This document shows positions 25,978-35,128 of a stretch of 64,000 nt of DNA, in pieces. Origin of the DNA: Streptomyces sp. CB01201 (lineage in GTDB: Bacteria; Actinomycetota; Actinomycetes; Streptomycetales; Streptomycetaceae); NCBI RefSeq assembly GCF_002803085.1, contig NZ_NNBJ01000001.1:372001-436000 (forward strand). Direction: 5' to 3'. The position numbers and the translations under genes were made by a program. Numbering within the stretch: position 1 is the first letter of the stretch; every line of letters starts with the position of its first letter. The notes beneath the pieces are model-generated. The model did not search any database. It saw only the letters and a program-made list of their open reading frames with translations, and was not told the origin of the DNA.

Positions 25978-27108
25978 TCAGCGCGTGCCGACCGCCGCCC
26001 GCACCGCCCGCCGCGCCAGCGCGCAGTCGTCGTGCAGCCTGCGCAGCAGCAGCCGCTGCTGCTCCCCGGCGGACAGCACCCCCGGGGCGCTCGGTGCCGG
26101 GCTCGCCGGTGCGGCGTCCCGCATGGTGCGCTGCACCGCCGTCTCGTAGGTCCGGATCTCGCGGGTCAGTACGAGCATCAGGTTCACCAGGAACGCGTCC
26201 CGCGCCGCGGGGCCCGCCTCCTGGGCGGCCGAGGCGATCTGGCGCCGCTCCATCGGGGCTTCGCCCAGGACGGCCCAGAGCGTCGCCAGGTCGTACCCGG
26301 GCAGGTACCAGCCCGCGTGCTCCCAGTCGACCAGGACCGGGCCGGCCGGTGAGAGGAGGATGTTGGACAGGAGCGCGTCACCGTGCGAGAACTGCCAGTC
26401 GACCCGGCCCGAGAGGGCCAGACCGTGCACCAGTTTCTGAAGGTCGCTCAGATCCCGGTCGGTGAACAGGCCGAGCTCGTGGTAGCGCGCGATCCGCGGC
26501 GCGTAGTCCAGGGGCCTGCCGAACATCTCGGCGGGCGGCCGCCAGGCGTTGACCGCCCTGACGGCCCCGAGGGCGGCCCGCACATCGGCGCGCGGGGGAG
26601 CCTCGACCGGGTGTCGGGTCAGGGCCGCCGCCCGCCCGGGCATCCGCTCGATCACCAGGGTGCAGTTGTCGGGATCGGCGGCGATCAGCCGCGGCACCCG
26701 CACCGGTGGGCGGTGCCGGACGAACGCGCGGTAGGCAGCTATTTCGTGCCGGAACCGCTCGGCCCAGGCGGGCGAATGGTCCAGTAAACACTTGGCGACG
26801 GCCGTGGTGCGCCCTGTCGTGCCGACGATCAGCACGGAGCGTCCGCTGTGCCGCAACACCTGCACCGGGTTGAACTCCGGGCAGATCCGCTGCACCGAGG
26901 CGATCGCGATGCGCAGCTGGGCGCCCTGGGGGCCGGAGAGGTCGATTCTCCCGCTGAGCGGCTGCGGGGCCGCCCCGGGCCGGCGCGGCATCCGGCCGGC
27001 GCCGTACGCCGAGCCGGCCTGGCTGGGGTCGAGGTACGGTCCGCCGCCCGCTCCCAGGGGACGGTGCGGCCGGGGCGGCGTGGACACGGAGGACGATGCT
27101 GTGTACAT
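25978..27108 (-). CDS. aminoglycoside phosphotransferase (APH)-family kinase
   Basis: This 376-residue protein has the APH/choline-kinase fold. The catalytic loop [13 protein letters not shown] holds the HGD aspartate and the metal-binding Asn, and LVDWEHAGW holds the second metal Asp. The first about 70 residues are a poorly conserved Pro/Gly-rich extension. A single in-frame TTA codon encodes Leu108 (26785-26787), which predicts bldA control. It is divergent from the NsdA-like gene, with a 233-base gap. The substrate is unknown, and resistance need not be its role since this fold phosphorylates many small molecules. Confidence 0.85.
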   Translation of the reverse strand: MYTASSSVSTPPRPHRPLGAGGGPYLDPSQAGSAYGAGRMPRRPGAAPQPLSGRIDLSGPQGAQLRIAIASVQRICPEFNPVQVLRHSGRSVLIVGTTGRTTAVAKCLLDHSPAWAERFRHEIAAYRAFVRHRPPVRVPRLIAADPDNCTLVIERMPGRAAALTRHPVEAPPRADVRAALGAVRAVNAWRPPAEMFGRPLDYAPRIARYHELGLFTDRDLSDLQKLVHGLALSGRVDWQFSHGDALLSNILLSPAGPVLVDWEHAGWYLPGYDLATLWAVLGEAPMERRQIASAAQEAGPAARDAFLVNLMLVLTREIRTYETAVQRTMRDAAPASPAPSAPGVLSAGEQQRLLLRRLHDDCALARRAVRAAVGTR

Positions 27109-27260
27109 GGGGGTGACAGATCCCTTCGTGTGCCGGCAAGTTGCGTGCGCTACCCGTCCCGGTGGCCGAGCCGCACCCTGGGGAATGAGGTCCGGCCCCC
27201 GGGTCGGGGTGGCGCTCTCTTACCTGACACCCGGCCGCGGGTGGCACACCATCTGGCGTG

Positions 27261-27314
27261 CCCTGGCGAACCCTGGCGAATAGTCGCGCCGCATCTGACA
27301 GGGGATTACTGTCA
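27261..27314. promoter_or_regulatory. tandem 10-mer and inverted repeat before NsdA-like gene
   Basis: CCCTGGCGAA occurs twice head to tail (27261-27280). Then TGACAG (27296-27301) and CTGTCA (27309-27314) form a perfect 6-bp inverted repeat with a 7-base spacer, ending 28 bases before the GTG start at 27342. The position suits an operator or activator site. Confidence 0.5.
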
Positions 27315-27341
27315 ACTCAGCCGAGAACCTGGGGGCTTGAC

Positions 27342-28835
27342 GTGAGCGGACAACCCAACACCCGCCTGAACGACCTGTTCGGCCTCGCCGGATGGTCCAA
27401 GGGCGAACTCGCGAGAATGGTGAACCGGCAGGCGGCGGCCATGGGCCACCCCCAACTGGCCACCGACACCTCGCGGGTGAGGCGTTGGATCGACATGGGG
27501 GAGACCCCGCGCGATCCGGTGCCCCGGGTGCTGGCGGCGCTGTTCACCGAGCGGCTCGGCCGTGTCGTGACCATCGAGGACCTCGGGTTCGACCGGCACG
27601 GGCGCGCCAAGAAGCGGAACGACGTCAGGAACAGCAAGAATCCGGACGGCCTTCCGTGGGCGCCCGAACGGACGGCAGCGGTCCTCACCGAATTCACGGG
27701 AATGGACCTCATGCTCAACCGACGCGGTCTGGTGGGCGCGGGCGCCGCGCTCGCCACCGGCTCAGTACTCAGCAGCGCCATGCACGACTGGCTGCACACC
27801 GACCCCGTACTCTCGGCCGACGCTCCCCGCCCCCACGACCCCCTGCACGCCGACCCCGCCGGGTTCGACCGCTACGAGGCCGCTCCCATCGGGTCGCAGG
27901 AGATCGACGCGCTGGAGCGCTCGGTCGAGGTGTTCCGCGCCTGGGACGCCTCCCGGGGCGGCGGACTCCAGCGCAAGGCGGTGGTGGGCCAGCTCAACGA
28001 GGTGGGCGGCATGCTCGCCTACCGCCACCCCGACCATCTCCAGCGCCGCCTGTGGGGCGTCGCCGCCAACCTCGCCGTCCTGGCGGGCTGGATGTCGCAC
28101 GACATCGGCCTGGAACCCACCGCACAGAAGTACTTCGTCATCGCGGCTCACGCGGCCCGCGAGGGCGGTGACCGCCCGCGCGCCGGCGAAGCCCTCTCAC
28201 GGGCCGCCCGCCAGATGGTCCACCTGGGCCGCCCCGGCGAAGCACTCGATCTGATGAAGCTCGCCAAGTCCGGTTCGGGCGAGGAGACGCTGCCGCGCAC
28301 CCGGGCGATGCTGCACACCATCGAGGCATGGGCCCAGGCGTCCATGGGGCGCGGCCAGGCGATGCGGCGCACCCTCGGCGAGGCGGAGGAGCTCTTCGTC
28401 TCGGACAAGGGCGATGTGCCGCCGCCCAGTTGGATGCAGATGTTCGACGAGGCGGATCTGCACGGCATGGAGGCGCTGGCCTTCCGCACGCTCGCCGAGC
28501 ACGACCCGGCCGCGGCCACCATCGCGCAGCACCACGCCAAGCAGGCGCTCGCGCTGCGGGTGGGCGGCCGTCAGCGCTCGAAGATCTTCGACTACATCTC
28601 GCTCGCCTCGGCCTGCTTCATCGCCGACGACCCGGAACAGGCGGACCGCTACGCCCGCTTGGCCCTGGTGTCGATGGGGGAGACCTCCTCGCACCGCACC
28701 TGGGACCGGCTGCGCGAGATGTACCGGCTCACCAACCAGTACGCGAGCCACGGCAAGATCCAGGATCTGCGGGAGGAGATCCAACTGGCGCTGCCCCAGG
28801 CCCCGTTGAAGCGGAGTCGGGTGGCGGACATCTAG
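27342..28835 (+). CDS. NsdA-like TPR regulatory protein
   Basis: This 497-residue protein belongs to the Streptomyces family that includes NsdA, a negative regulator of aerial growth and antibiotic production. The N-terminus looks like a degenerate helix-turn-helix (GWSKGELARMVNRQAAAMG and TDTSRVRRWIDMGETPRDPV). A hydrophobic stretch (RRGLVGAGAALATGSVL) follows, then a long TPR-like helical domain. GTG 27342 was chosen because homologues begin there and upstream sequence is regulatory. It may be a paralogue rather than nsdA itself, since the amtB/glnK neighbours I associate with nsdA are absent. A hairpin starts right after the stop. Confidence 0.8.
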   Translation: MSGQPNTRLNDLFGLAGWSKGELARMVNRQAAAMGHPQLATDTSRVRRWIDMGETPRDPVPRVLAALFTERLGRVVTIEDLGFDRHGRAKKRNDVRNSKNPDGLPWAPERTAAVLTEFTGMDLMLNRRGLVGAGAALATGSVLSSAMHDWLHTDPVLSADAPRPHDPLHADPAGFDRYEAAPIGSQEIDALERSVEVFRAWDASRGGGLQRKAVVGQLNEVGGMLAYRHPDHLQRRLWGVAANLAVLAGWMSHDIGLEPTAQKYFVIAAHAAREGGDRPRAGEALSRAARQMVHLGRPGEALDLMKLAKSGSGEETLPRTRAMLHTIEAWAQASMGRGQAMRRTLGEAEELFVSDKGDVPPPSWMQMFDEADLHGMEALAFRTLAEHDPAAATIAQHHAKQALALRVGGRQRSKIFDYISLASACFIADDPEQADRYARLALVSMGETSSHRTWDRLREMYRLTNQYASHGKIQDLREEIQLALPQAPLKRSRVADI

Positions 28836-28837
28836 AA

Positions 28838-28868
28838 GGGGGTTGTACGCCCGAAACGTACAACCCCC
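28838..28868. terminator. 12-bp perfect hairpin terminator
   Basis: GGGGGTTGTACG (28838-28849) pairs with CGTACAACCCCC (28857-28868), loop CCCGAAA. It begins three bases after the stop and lies between convergent genes. Confidence 0.8.
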
Positions 28869-28916
28869 CGGCTCAAGGGCCGTTCACGGCCGCCCGTGTG
28901 TCAGGTGGCCGGTGTG

Positions 28917-30350
28917 TCAGGACCCGATGCGGGCCACCAGCACACAGGCGTCGTCCTCGCGCTCGTGCTCGCCGAACTCCTCGACGATCATCCGTACGCA
29001 GTCCTGGGCCGTACGGCCACCGTCGAAGAGCGGGGCGAGTCCGAGCAGCCTGCGCTGTCCGTCGTCGTCGCGGGCGCTGTGCCGGGTCAGCCCGTCGGTG
29101 GCGAGGACGAGCAGGTCGCCCGGGAGAAGGGCGGCCTCGGTCTGACTGTATGCGGCCCCCCGCGTGGCACCGAGGAGCATCCCGTCCGGTGCTCCGAGGG
29201 CGCGCCCCGTCCCGTCGCGGAAGAGCAGCGGGGCGGGGTGGCCGGCCCCGGACCAGACGAGCGTGCGCCCGGCGGGCTCGTAACGGCAGCAGACCGCGCT
29301 GCCGAGGGCGGGCTGCACGGTCTGTTCCAGGAGCTGATTGAGGTGGCCCATCAGGGCGGCGGGACCGATGCCCGCGACGGCCATGCCGCGCAGGGCACCG
29401 AGCAGCATCGCCATCGCGCCGGTCGCCGTCACGCCGTGGCCGGTGAGGTCGCCGACGGTCAATAACGAGGATCCGTCGGGCAGTTCGAGCGCGTCGTGCC
29501 AGTTGCCGCCGATCCGGGCACTGGAGGAGGACGGCAGATAGTGTGCGGCGATGTCGAGCGCGCCGGGGCCGCCCTGCGGGAGTCGCAGGGAGCCGCGCCA
29601 CGGCGGCAGTACGGCCTCCTGCAACTCGACCGCGAGCCGGTGTTCGGTCCGGGCGATGTGGTGCCTGCGCTGGAGGTCGTCGCGGCTCTCCCGCACGGCG
29701 CGCTGACTGCGTCGCAGCTCGCTCACATCGCGCAGAACGGCCCACATCGAGGCGGTGCAGCCCTCGGCGTCGAGCACCGGCTCACCCATCATGTGGAGCG
29801 TACGGACCTCGGCGTCGGGCCGTACGATCCGGAACTCGCCGTCGATCGGCCTGCCGTCGACCAGGGCGCCGGTCACCATTGCGGTGAGCAGGGCCTGGTC
29901 CTCCTCGACGACCACGGCGGGCAGTTCGTCGAGGGACATGCCGCCGCTCCCGGGGGCGCGGCCGAAGATCTGGAACAGCTCCTCGGACCAACTCACCGCG
30001 TCGTTGAGCAGGTTCCACTCGGCGCTGCCGACCCGGCTGAGCAGGGTGACGGCCTGCGGCCCCTGCCCGAAGGCGCTCTCGACGGCGTGCGCCGCCGCGT
30101 CCTCGGCCCGGGCGGCCGGACCGTCGCGCAACTGGTCCAAGTGCGAGCCCAGATCGTCGAGTTGATGAACCGCCAGATCGCACAGGGCGCGCTGCCAGCG
30201 GAGCTGGGCGTCGTCCTCGTCCACGAGCGCGTCGCGGCGCACCGCGTCCACGCCGCCGCGCAGTCGGCGGGTCTGCGTGATCAGTGCGTCGACCGTGCCC
30301 CGCTCGGGCGGTTGGGGAGCGGGACGGTCCGCGAACAGATGGGACGGCAT
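28917..30350 (-). CDS. PAS-domain SpoIIE/PP2C-type serine phosphatase
   Basis: This 477-residue cytosolic phosphatase has an N-terminal helical segment, a PAS sensor (about 105-215, AEWNLLNDAVSWSEELFQIF) and a PPM/SpoIIE domain (about 245-475). Metal and catalytic motifs are ARIGGNWHDAL, VGDLTGHGVTATGAMAML, SGAGHPAPLLF and LVLATDGLTR. Such proteins reverse anti-sigma or anti-anti-sigma phosphorylation in stress signalling. A single in-frame TTA codon (Leu296, 29463-29465) lies just before the VGDLTGHG motif. No cognate kinase or anti-anti-sigma gene is adjacent. Confidence 0.9.
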   Translation of the reverse strand: MPSHLFADRPAPQPPERGTVDALITQTRRLRGGVDAVRRDALVDEDDAQLRWQRALCDLAVHQLDDLGSHLDQLRDGPAARAEDAAAHAVESAFGQGPQAVTLLSRVGSAEWNLLNDAVSWSEELFQIFGRAPGSGGMSLDELPAVVVEEDQALLTAMVTGALVDGRPIDGEFRIVRPDAEVRTLHMMGEPVLDAEGCTASMWAVLRDVSELRRSQRAVRESRDDLQRRHHIARTEHRLAVELQEAVLPPWRGSLRLPQGGPGALDIAAHYLPSSSSARIGGNWHDALELPDGSSLLTVGDLTGHGVTATGAMAMLLGALRGMAVAGIGPAALMGHLNQLLEQTVQPALGSAVCCRYEPAGRTLVWSGAGHPAPLLFRDGTGRALGAPDGMLLGATRGAAYSQTEAALLPGDLLVLATDGLTRHSARDDDGQRRLLGLAPLFDGGRTAQDCVRMIVEEFGEHEREDDACVLVARIGS

Positions 30351-30471
30351 GACGTTCTCCGATGCGGCCGCGGTAGAGCCTGGTCTGGTGAAGTGGACCG
30401 GTTACGAGGGTTGCACAGGGAGCGATGCCCCGTAAGGGATTTGGCAACACTCGATACGGTGGTGCTTCTGA

Positions 30472-30530
30472 CATATGCCAAAGGCGACCGGTTTCGCCCC
30501 GTACGAGCGGGCCCGGGCGCCGGGCATATG
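30472..30530. repeat. 8-bp inverted repeat pair CATATGCC/GGCATATG
   Basis: CATATGCC (30472-30479) and GGCATATG (30523-30530) face each other across 43 bases in the non-coding gap 30351-30540 between the phosphatase start and the DUF1275 stop. The same core occurs as a full palindrome at 46969-46980. Function unknown. Confidence 0.35.
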
Positions 30531-30540
30531 CGGATCGGCG

Positions 30541-31170
30541 TCATCCGCGCACGGGCAGCGCGAAAGCGGCCGCACACAGCGCGACACCCGTCACACCCGC
30601 CGCCGGCGAGCAGCACCACACCACCAGGGAGGTGAGGGCGGCCCCCGCCAAGACGGCCACCAGCCGCCCGGCGACCCAGCGGTCGGCGTGCTTCGCCTCG
30701 CGCTTCGCCAGCCGCCCGGCGAGGTTCGTGAACGTCCCCGTGAAGTAGGTGGTGGGGGTGCCCCAGGCCCGCGCCTGTACGCCCATCGCGAGGGCCGCCG
30801 CGAACAGCAGCACCAGCTGCGGGCCGAGCGACCGCCCGGCGCCGAGCCCCCAGCCGGCCGCGGCCAGGGCGAGCAGCGCGGTCTGGGCGGCGAGCAGCGG
30901 ACGCGGTGCGAGGCGCGTGGTGGCGAGCGCGGCCCCGGCCGCCCCGAACGCGTACCCGGCCAGGGCGACCACGGCGCGTGGCACCGCCCCGCGGTCCCCC
31001 GCGCCCACCGACGCGCCGACCAGAACGAGGTTGCCGGTCATCACCCCGGCGAACACTTTCCCCAGACAGAGGAAGGCGAAGGCATCGGTGGCCCCGGACG
31101 CCGCCGAGAGCACCAGGAGGAACCGCTCGTCGGACCGGTCGGCGTTCGGTGTCGTGATCGCGGAACTCAT
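30541..31170 (-). CDS. DUF1275 (YoaK-like) membrane protein
   Basis: This 209-residue integral membrane protein has about six hydrophobic helices. It carries the DUF1275 signature, including SGATDAFAFLCLGKVFAGVM followed by TGNLVLVG near the N-terminus, and QARAW with TYFTGTFTNLAGRL in the middle. The molecular role of this family is not established, though transport has been suggested. It is divergent from the DUF2127 gene. The start at 31170 is supported by the TNADRSDERFLL-type leader only. Confidence 0.88.
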   Translation of the reverse strand: MSSAITTPNADRSDERFLLVLSAASGATDAFAFLCLGKVFAGVMTGNLVLVGASVGAGDRGAVPRAVVALAGYAFGAAGAALATTRLAPRPLLAAQTALLALAAAGWGLGAGRSLGPQLVLLFAAALAMGVQARAWGTPTTYFTGTFTNLAGRLAKREAKHADRWVAGRLVAVLAGAALTSLVVWCCSPAAGVTGVALCAAAFALPVRG

Positions 31171-31365
31171 CCGGGCATTCTCGCCCTCTCAGTGCGTGTG
31201 GACCTGCCGCGACGGCACGGACGCGGACAGCGGATCCGTATCCGGCCGAAGCGGCGCGGGAGCTCCCCGCACCGGACCCGACCCCGTGGCGCGTCCACGA
31301 CAAGGGTCCACTACGGTCCCTGTGAACACACCGGTCCGCCGCGCGGGCCCCACGGGAGGAAGAGC

Positions 31366-32136
31366 ATGAAGATCGACTGGGACCGGCGCACCTGCGCGCG
31401 CCGCGGCCATGTGACGTACGCGCCGCAGGAGGCCGGGCTGCGCGACCGGTTGCGCGCCGAAACCGGTCTGGGCGAGGCCTGGCGCTGTCTGCGCTGCGGC
31501 GACTTCGCCCTGGGCGAGCCGCACGGCTCAGGACCCGCCGAGGACGCGCCGCTCGTGCCGCGCGGCAAAGTGCTGCGCGATCTGTTCATCCTGCGCTTCC
31601 TGGCCGTCGAGCGGGCCGTGCGCGGCCTGTTCATCGTGCTCGTCGCCGTCGCGGTGTGGAAGTTCAGCAACAGCCAGGACGCGGTGCGCCGGTTCTTCGA
31701 CGAGTACCTGGACGTGTTCCGGCCGGTCTTCCGCCACTTCCACTACGACCTGGACCACTCGCCGGTCGTCGGCACCATCCAGAAGACCTTCGACTACAAG
31801 CACTCCACCCTGCTGATCGTTGCCGTGGCGCTGCTCGTCTACGCGCTGATCGAGATCGTCGAGGGCGTCGGCCTGTGGCGCGCCAAGCGCTGGGCCGAGT
31901 ACCTCACCGTCGTCGCGACGGCGATGTTCCTGCCGCTGGAGATCTACGAACTCACCGAGAAGATCAGCTGGGTGAAGATCGTCACGCTGACGATCAACAT
32001 CCTCGCGGTCCTCTACATCCTGCTCGCCAAGCGCCTGTTCGGCCTGCGGGGCGGGCACGCCGCCTTCGAGGCCGAGCGGCACAGCGCCTCACTCATCGAG
32101 GTGGAGAGCTCGGCCGGTGTCGCGGCGCACCGATGA
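31366..32136 (+). CDS. DUF2127 membrane protein with N-terminal Cys/His motif
   Basis: This 256-residue protein has a cytosolic N-terminus with possible zinc ligands (CARRGH near residue 10 and CLRCGD near 45). Four hydrophobic helices of the DUF2127 family follow, including ERAVRGLFIVLVAVAVW and VVATAMFLPLEIYELTEKIS. GGGAGGAAGAG upstream fixes ATG 31366. Function of the family is unknown. It is followed 100 bases later by a small Lys-rich membrane protein, which may be cotranscribed. Confidence 0.85.
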   Translation: MKIDWDRRTCARRGHVTYAPQEAGLRDRLRAETGLGEAWRCLRCGDFALGEPHGSGPAEDAPLVPRGKVLRDLFILRFLAVERAVRGLFIVLVAVAVWKFSNSQDAVRRFFDEYLDVFRPVFRHFHYDLDHSPVVGTIQKTFDYKHSTLLIVAVALLVYALIEIVEGVGLWRAKRWAEYLTVVATAMFLPLEIYELTEKISWVKIVTLTINILAVLYILLAKRLFGLRGGHAAFEAERHSASLIEVESSAGVAAHR

Positions 32137-32236
32137 GGTGTAACTCGCCGACCGGGGGTACGGGTTGCCCGACGGGTACAGATACAGACAGTGTGCGGCG
32201 GCCCGCCGCACCGAGCGTCCTTGGGGGATGACAAGC

Positions 32237-32635
32237 ATGAACGAACCGCACTCCACGCCCACGCACCGGACCGGGCGGCTGCGCCGGGTGGCCGTGCTGC
32301 TCACCCTGGTGCTCGGCACCGCGCTCGTGGCGGGCCCGGTGACGGCCGAGGCCGCGCCGCGCACCGCCGTGGTCGCCGCCTCGGCCGCCGCGGCCCCGCA
32401 GGCCGCGTCCGTGAGCGAGCCGGCTCAGGCCCAGGCACGCGCCGGGCAGCACACCGTCGCCGGCAAGTCCGTCGTCACCGCGTCGAAGAAGACGAAGAAG
32501 ACCAAGAAGAAGGGCGGCTTCTTCAAGAAGCTCGGCATCTTCCTGCTGATCATCGTGATCCTCTTCATCGCGCTGATCGTGTTCGTGATCTGGTTCATCG
32601 TGAGCCGGCTGCGCAGGCGCCGCGACCGCCACTGA
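32237..32635 (+). CDS. small exported membrane protein with Lys-rich segment
   Basis: This 132-residue protein starts with a signal peptide (RRVAVLLTLVLGTALVAGPV then AEAAP). An Ala-rich linker leads to a strongly basic stretch (KKTKKTKKKGG), one long transmembrane helix (LLIIVILFIALIVFVIWFIV) and a cytosolic RRRRD tail. ATG 32237 has GGGGGA at a good distance; ATG 32228 is the alternative. I do not recognise a family. The Lys-rich part next to the membrane might bind acidic polymers. The stop codon is inside a palindrome shared with the convergent gene. Confidence 0.75.
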   Translation: MNEPHSTPTHRTGRLRRVAVLLTLVLGTALVAGPVTAEAAPRTAVVAASAAAAPQAASVSEPAQAQARAGQHTVAGKSVVTASKKTKKTKKKGGFFKKLGIFLLIIVILFIALIVFVIWFIVSRLRRRRDRH

Positions 32636-32644
32636 CCGGTCAGT
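32631..32644. repeat. palindrome containing both convergent stop codons
   Basis: ACTGACC-GGTCAGT is a perfect 14-bp palindrome. It contains the TGA (32633-32635) of the left gene and the reverse TGA (32640-32642) of the right gene. Confidence 0.6.
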
Positions 32645-33644
32645 CGCCGGGCCGCCGCGGGCGCATCCGCTGCCCGACCGTCCCGCCGTCGGTCTCCCAC
32701 CAGGGCCGGACCAGCTCCGCCTCCTCCGGCCGCCCCCCGACGGGGGCGGCCGGAGCCAGTTCCGCGTCCAGTCGGCGGTCCAGCACGACGCGCTGGGCGC
32801 GGTCGGCGCGCGACCACTGCACCAGGATGGCGAGCAGGAACGGCAGCGACACCAGCTCCGCGATGGAGACCATCGCGCCGCCGCCGAGCTGCTGGTCGCG
32901 CTGGACGTCGGGCGCCCACGCGGGCGCGTGGTGCAGGTACCAGGCGCCCGCGATCAGGGTGCCGTGGGTCATCACGACGATGCCGGGCACCGCGTCGACG
33001 AGCCCGTCGAGGAAGACGAGCGCGGCCCGCACGGGATGGCTGCACCAGGCGGGCAGCGCGTCCTCGCGGGTGAGCACCGGCAGCACGAACAGGCTCCCGG
33101 CGAGCAGCAGTTGGAGATACATGAGCTCGTGCAGCGCGCTGTGGCGCAGCGCGCTCTCGAAGTACGGCGTGAAGTAGATGCAGAGCTCGGACGCGAGCAC
33201 CAGGACGGTGCTCACCAGCGGGAAGGTGAGGAAGCGCACCAGGCGTCCGCTCATCGCGCGCTTGAGGCGCCCCGCGCCGCGCTCGGGCAGCGCGAGCATG
33301 CCGAGCCGCAGCGGATCGCCGAGCGCCAGGCCGAGCGGCGCGATCAGGTCGAGCAGGACGTTCTGCACGGCGGCCGGCCAGAACAGCTCGGTGTCGTACA
33401 CCGCGAGCGCCGACATCGTGGCGACGGCCAGGCTGCCGAGGCCGAGCAGCGCGAAGGCCGCGATGCGCGGCAGCGGCCAGCGCTCGCCCCGGCGGCGCAG
33501 CCGGACCACGCCCCCGGCGTACAGGCCGCCCAGGACGGCGATCAGCAGCAGCGCGGCCACGTCCGGCCGCCACACCGAAAGCAGCCGCCCCGTCGTCAGC
33601 TCGGGCAGGCTCCCCGCCGCCACGCTCAGCGTCATACCGGACAT
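32640..33644 (-). CDS. CtaG-like cytochrome c oxidase assembly membrane protein
   Basis: This polytopic protein of about 334 residues belongs to the caa3-type CtaG family associated with copper-centre assembly of cytochrome oxidase. Recognisable parts are MSALAVYDTELFWPAAVQNV, the LIAPLGLALGDPL loop, STVLVLASELCIYFTPYFES and SALHELMYLQLLLAGSLFVLPV. About eight membrane helices can be counted. I chose the Met at 33644, with 33677 and 33635 as alternatives. No oxidase subunit gene is nearby. Confidence 0.85.
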   Translation of the reverse strand: MSGMTLSVAAGSLPELTTGRLLSVWRPDVAALLLIAVLGGLYAGGVVRLRRRGERWPLPRIAAFALLGLGSLAVATMSALAVYDTELFWPAAVQNVLLDLIAPLGLALGDPLRLGMLALPERGAGRLKRAMSGRLVRFLTFPLVSTVLVLASELCIYFTPYFESALRHSALHELMYLQLLLAGSLFVLPVLTREDALPAWCSHPVRAALVFLDGLVDAVPGIVVMTHGTLIAGAWYLHHAPAWAPDVQRDQQLGGGAMVSIAELVSLPFLLAILVQWSRADRAQRVVLDRRLDAELAPAAPVGGRPEEAELVRPWWETDGGTVGQRMRPRRPGD

Positions 33645-33853
33645 CCGGGCCCATCTCCTCACCGGCCCGCACCGCACGACGAGCCGTCCACACGCTAGCC
33701 CCGCCGCCCGGCCACCCCCGCACCGGGCCCCCGGGGCCCCCGGGCGCGTTCGGCCGAAGGTGTGGATTCGGCCGAAGAACGCGTAGACGTCATAGGTGCC
33801 TGAGGCATGTAGTGGAGATCGGCAAGACGGATCCCTTCGCTTGCGAGGTCTAC

Positions 33854-35086
33854 ATGACAGGCAGCAAGACCAGCGTCACCACGGACCACTCCGCCACCGA
33901 CACCGGCAGCGTCGACTTCCCGCAGGACCGCAGCTGCCCCTACCACCCGCCCACCGCCTACCAGCCGCTGCGCGACGAACGCCCGCTGGCCCGAGTCCGC
34001 CTCTACGACGGGCGGACCGTGTGGATGGTCACCGGGCTCGCCGAGGCGCGCGCCCTGCTGGCCGATTCCCGGTTGTCCACCGACCGGGAGAACGAGGCCT
34101 TCCCGTTGCCGACGGCCCGGTTCGCCGGGGTCACCAGGCGACGCGTCGCGCTGCTCGGCGTCGACGACCCCGAGCACGCCACCCAGCGCCGGATGCTGAT
34201 CCCCAGTTTCACCCTCAAGCGGACGGCCTCGCTGCGGCCGCAGATCCAGGAGACCGTGGACCGCCTCCTGGACCGGATGGTCGCGCAGGGGCCCTCCGTC
34301 GACCTGGTCACCGCGTTCGCGCTGCCGGTGCCGTCCATGGTGATCTGCGCCCTGCTCGGCGTCCCGTACGAGGACCACGAGTTCTTCGAGGGCCAGTCCC
34401 GCAAGCTGTTGCGCGGGCCGGAGCCCGCCGACATCGAGGCGGCCCGCGACGCCCTGGAGGACTACTTCGTCAAGCTCATCGACCGCAAACAGAAGGAACC
34501 CGGCGACGGACTGCTCGACGAGCTGATCGAGCAGCGCCTCAACGAAGGCGCGCTGGACCGCCAGGAGTTGGTGGACTTCGCGACGATCCTGCTCGTCGCG
34601 GGCCACGAGACCACCGCCAACATGATCTCGCTCGGCACCTTCACGCTCCTCCAGCACCCGGAACAACTGGCCGAGTTGCGCTCCGACGCGGCGCTGATGC
34701 CGGCCGCCGTCGAGGAGTTGCTGCGCTTCCTGTCGATCGCGGACGGGATGCTCAGGGTGGCCCTGGAGGACATCGAGATCGGCGGCCGGACCATCCGGGC
34801 GGACGAGGGCGTCGTCTTCTCGACGTCGGTCATCAACCGGGACAGCGCCAGCTACGACGAGCCCGACCGGATCGACTGGCACCGCTCCACCCGGCACCAC
34901 GTCGCCTTCGGCTTCGGCATCCACCAGTGCCTCGGCCAGAACCTGGCGCGGGCCGAGATGGAGATCGCGCTGCGCTCGCTCTTCGACCGGCTGCCCGGGC
35001 TGCGCCTCGCGGTGCCCGCCGCGGCGATCCCGTTCAAGCCGGGCGACACCATCCAGGGCATGCTCGAACTCCCCGTCACCTGGTAG
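33854..35086 (+). CDS. cytochrome P450, CYP105-like
   Basis: This 410-residue soluble P450 shows the I-helix oxygen motif AGHETT, the K-helix ExxR in VEELLRF and the heme-ligand loop FGFGIHQCLGQNLAR with Cys359. Overall wording (NMISLGTFTLLQHPEQL, VINRDSASYDEPD) is close to CYP105 enzymes, which hydroxylate varied xenobiotics and natural products. GAGG before ATG 33854 supports that start; a GTG at 33812 is possible. The ferredoxin gene follows 42 bases downstream and is surely its electron donor. The natural substrate is unknown. Confidence 0.93.
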   Translation: MTGSKTSVTTDHSATDTGSVDFPQDRSCPYHPPTAYQPLRDERPLARVRLYDGRTVWMVTGLAEARALLADSRLSTDRENEAFPLPTARFAGVTRRRVALLGVDDPEHATQRRMLIPSFTLKRTASLRPQIQETVDRLLDRMVAQGPSVDLVTAFALPVPSMVICALLGVPYEDHEFFEGQSRKLLRGPEPADIEAARDALEDYFVKLIDRKQKEPGDGLLDELIEQRLNEGALDRQELVDFATILLVAGHETTANMISLGTFTLLQHPEQLAELRSDAALMPAAVEELLRFLSIADGMLRVALEDIEIGGRTIRADEGVVFSTSVINRDSASYDEPDRIDWHRSTRHHVAFGFGIHQCLGQNLARAEMEIALRSLFDRLPGLRLAVPAAAIPFKPGDTIQGMLELPVTW

Positions 35087-35128
35087 CGGGACGGGGACCG
35101 GATGGGAACGAGAGGAAAGGAGCCGCGC

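Noticed and set aside
25978..27108. Aminoglycoside-resistance gene
   Set aside because: Only the general APH fold is visible; the sequence does not resemble known resistance enzymes, and there is no drug-gene context.
27342..28835. Direct assignment as nsdA
   Set aside because: Streptomycetes have several homologues and the remembered nsdA neighbours (amtB, glnK) are absent, so only family membership is claimed.
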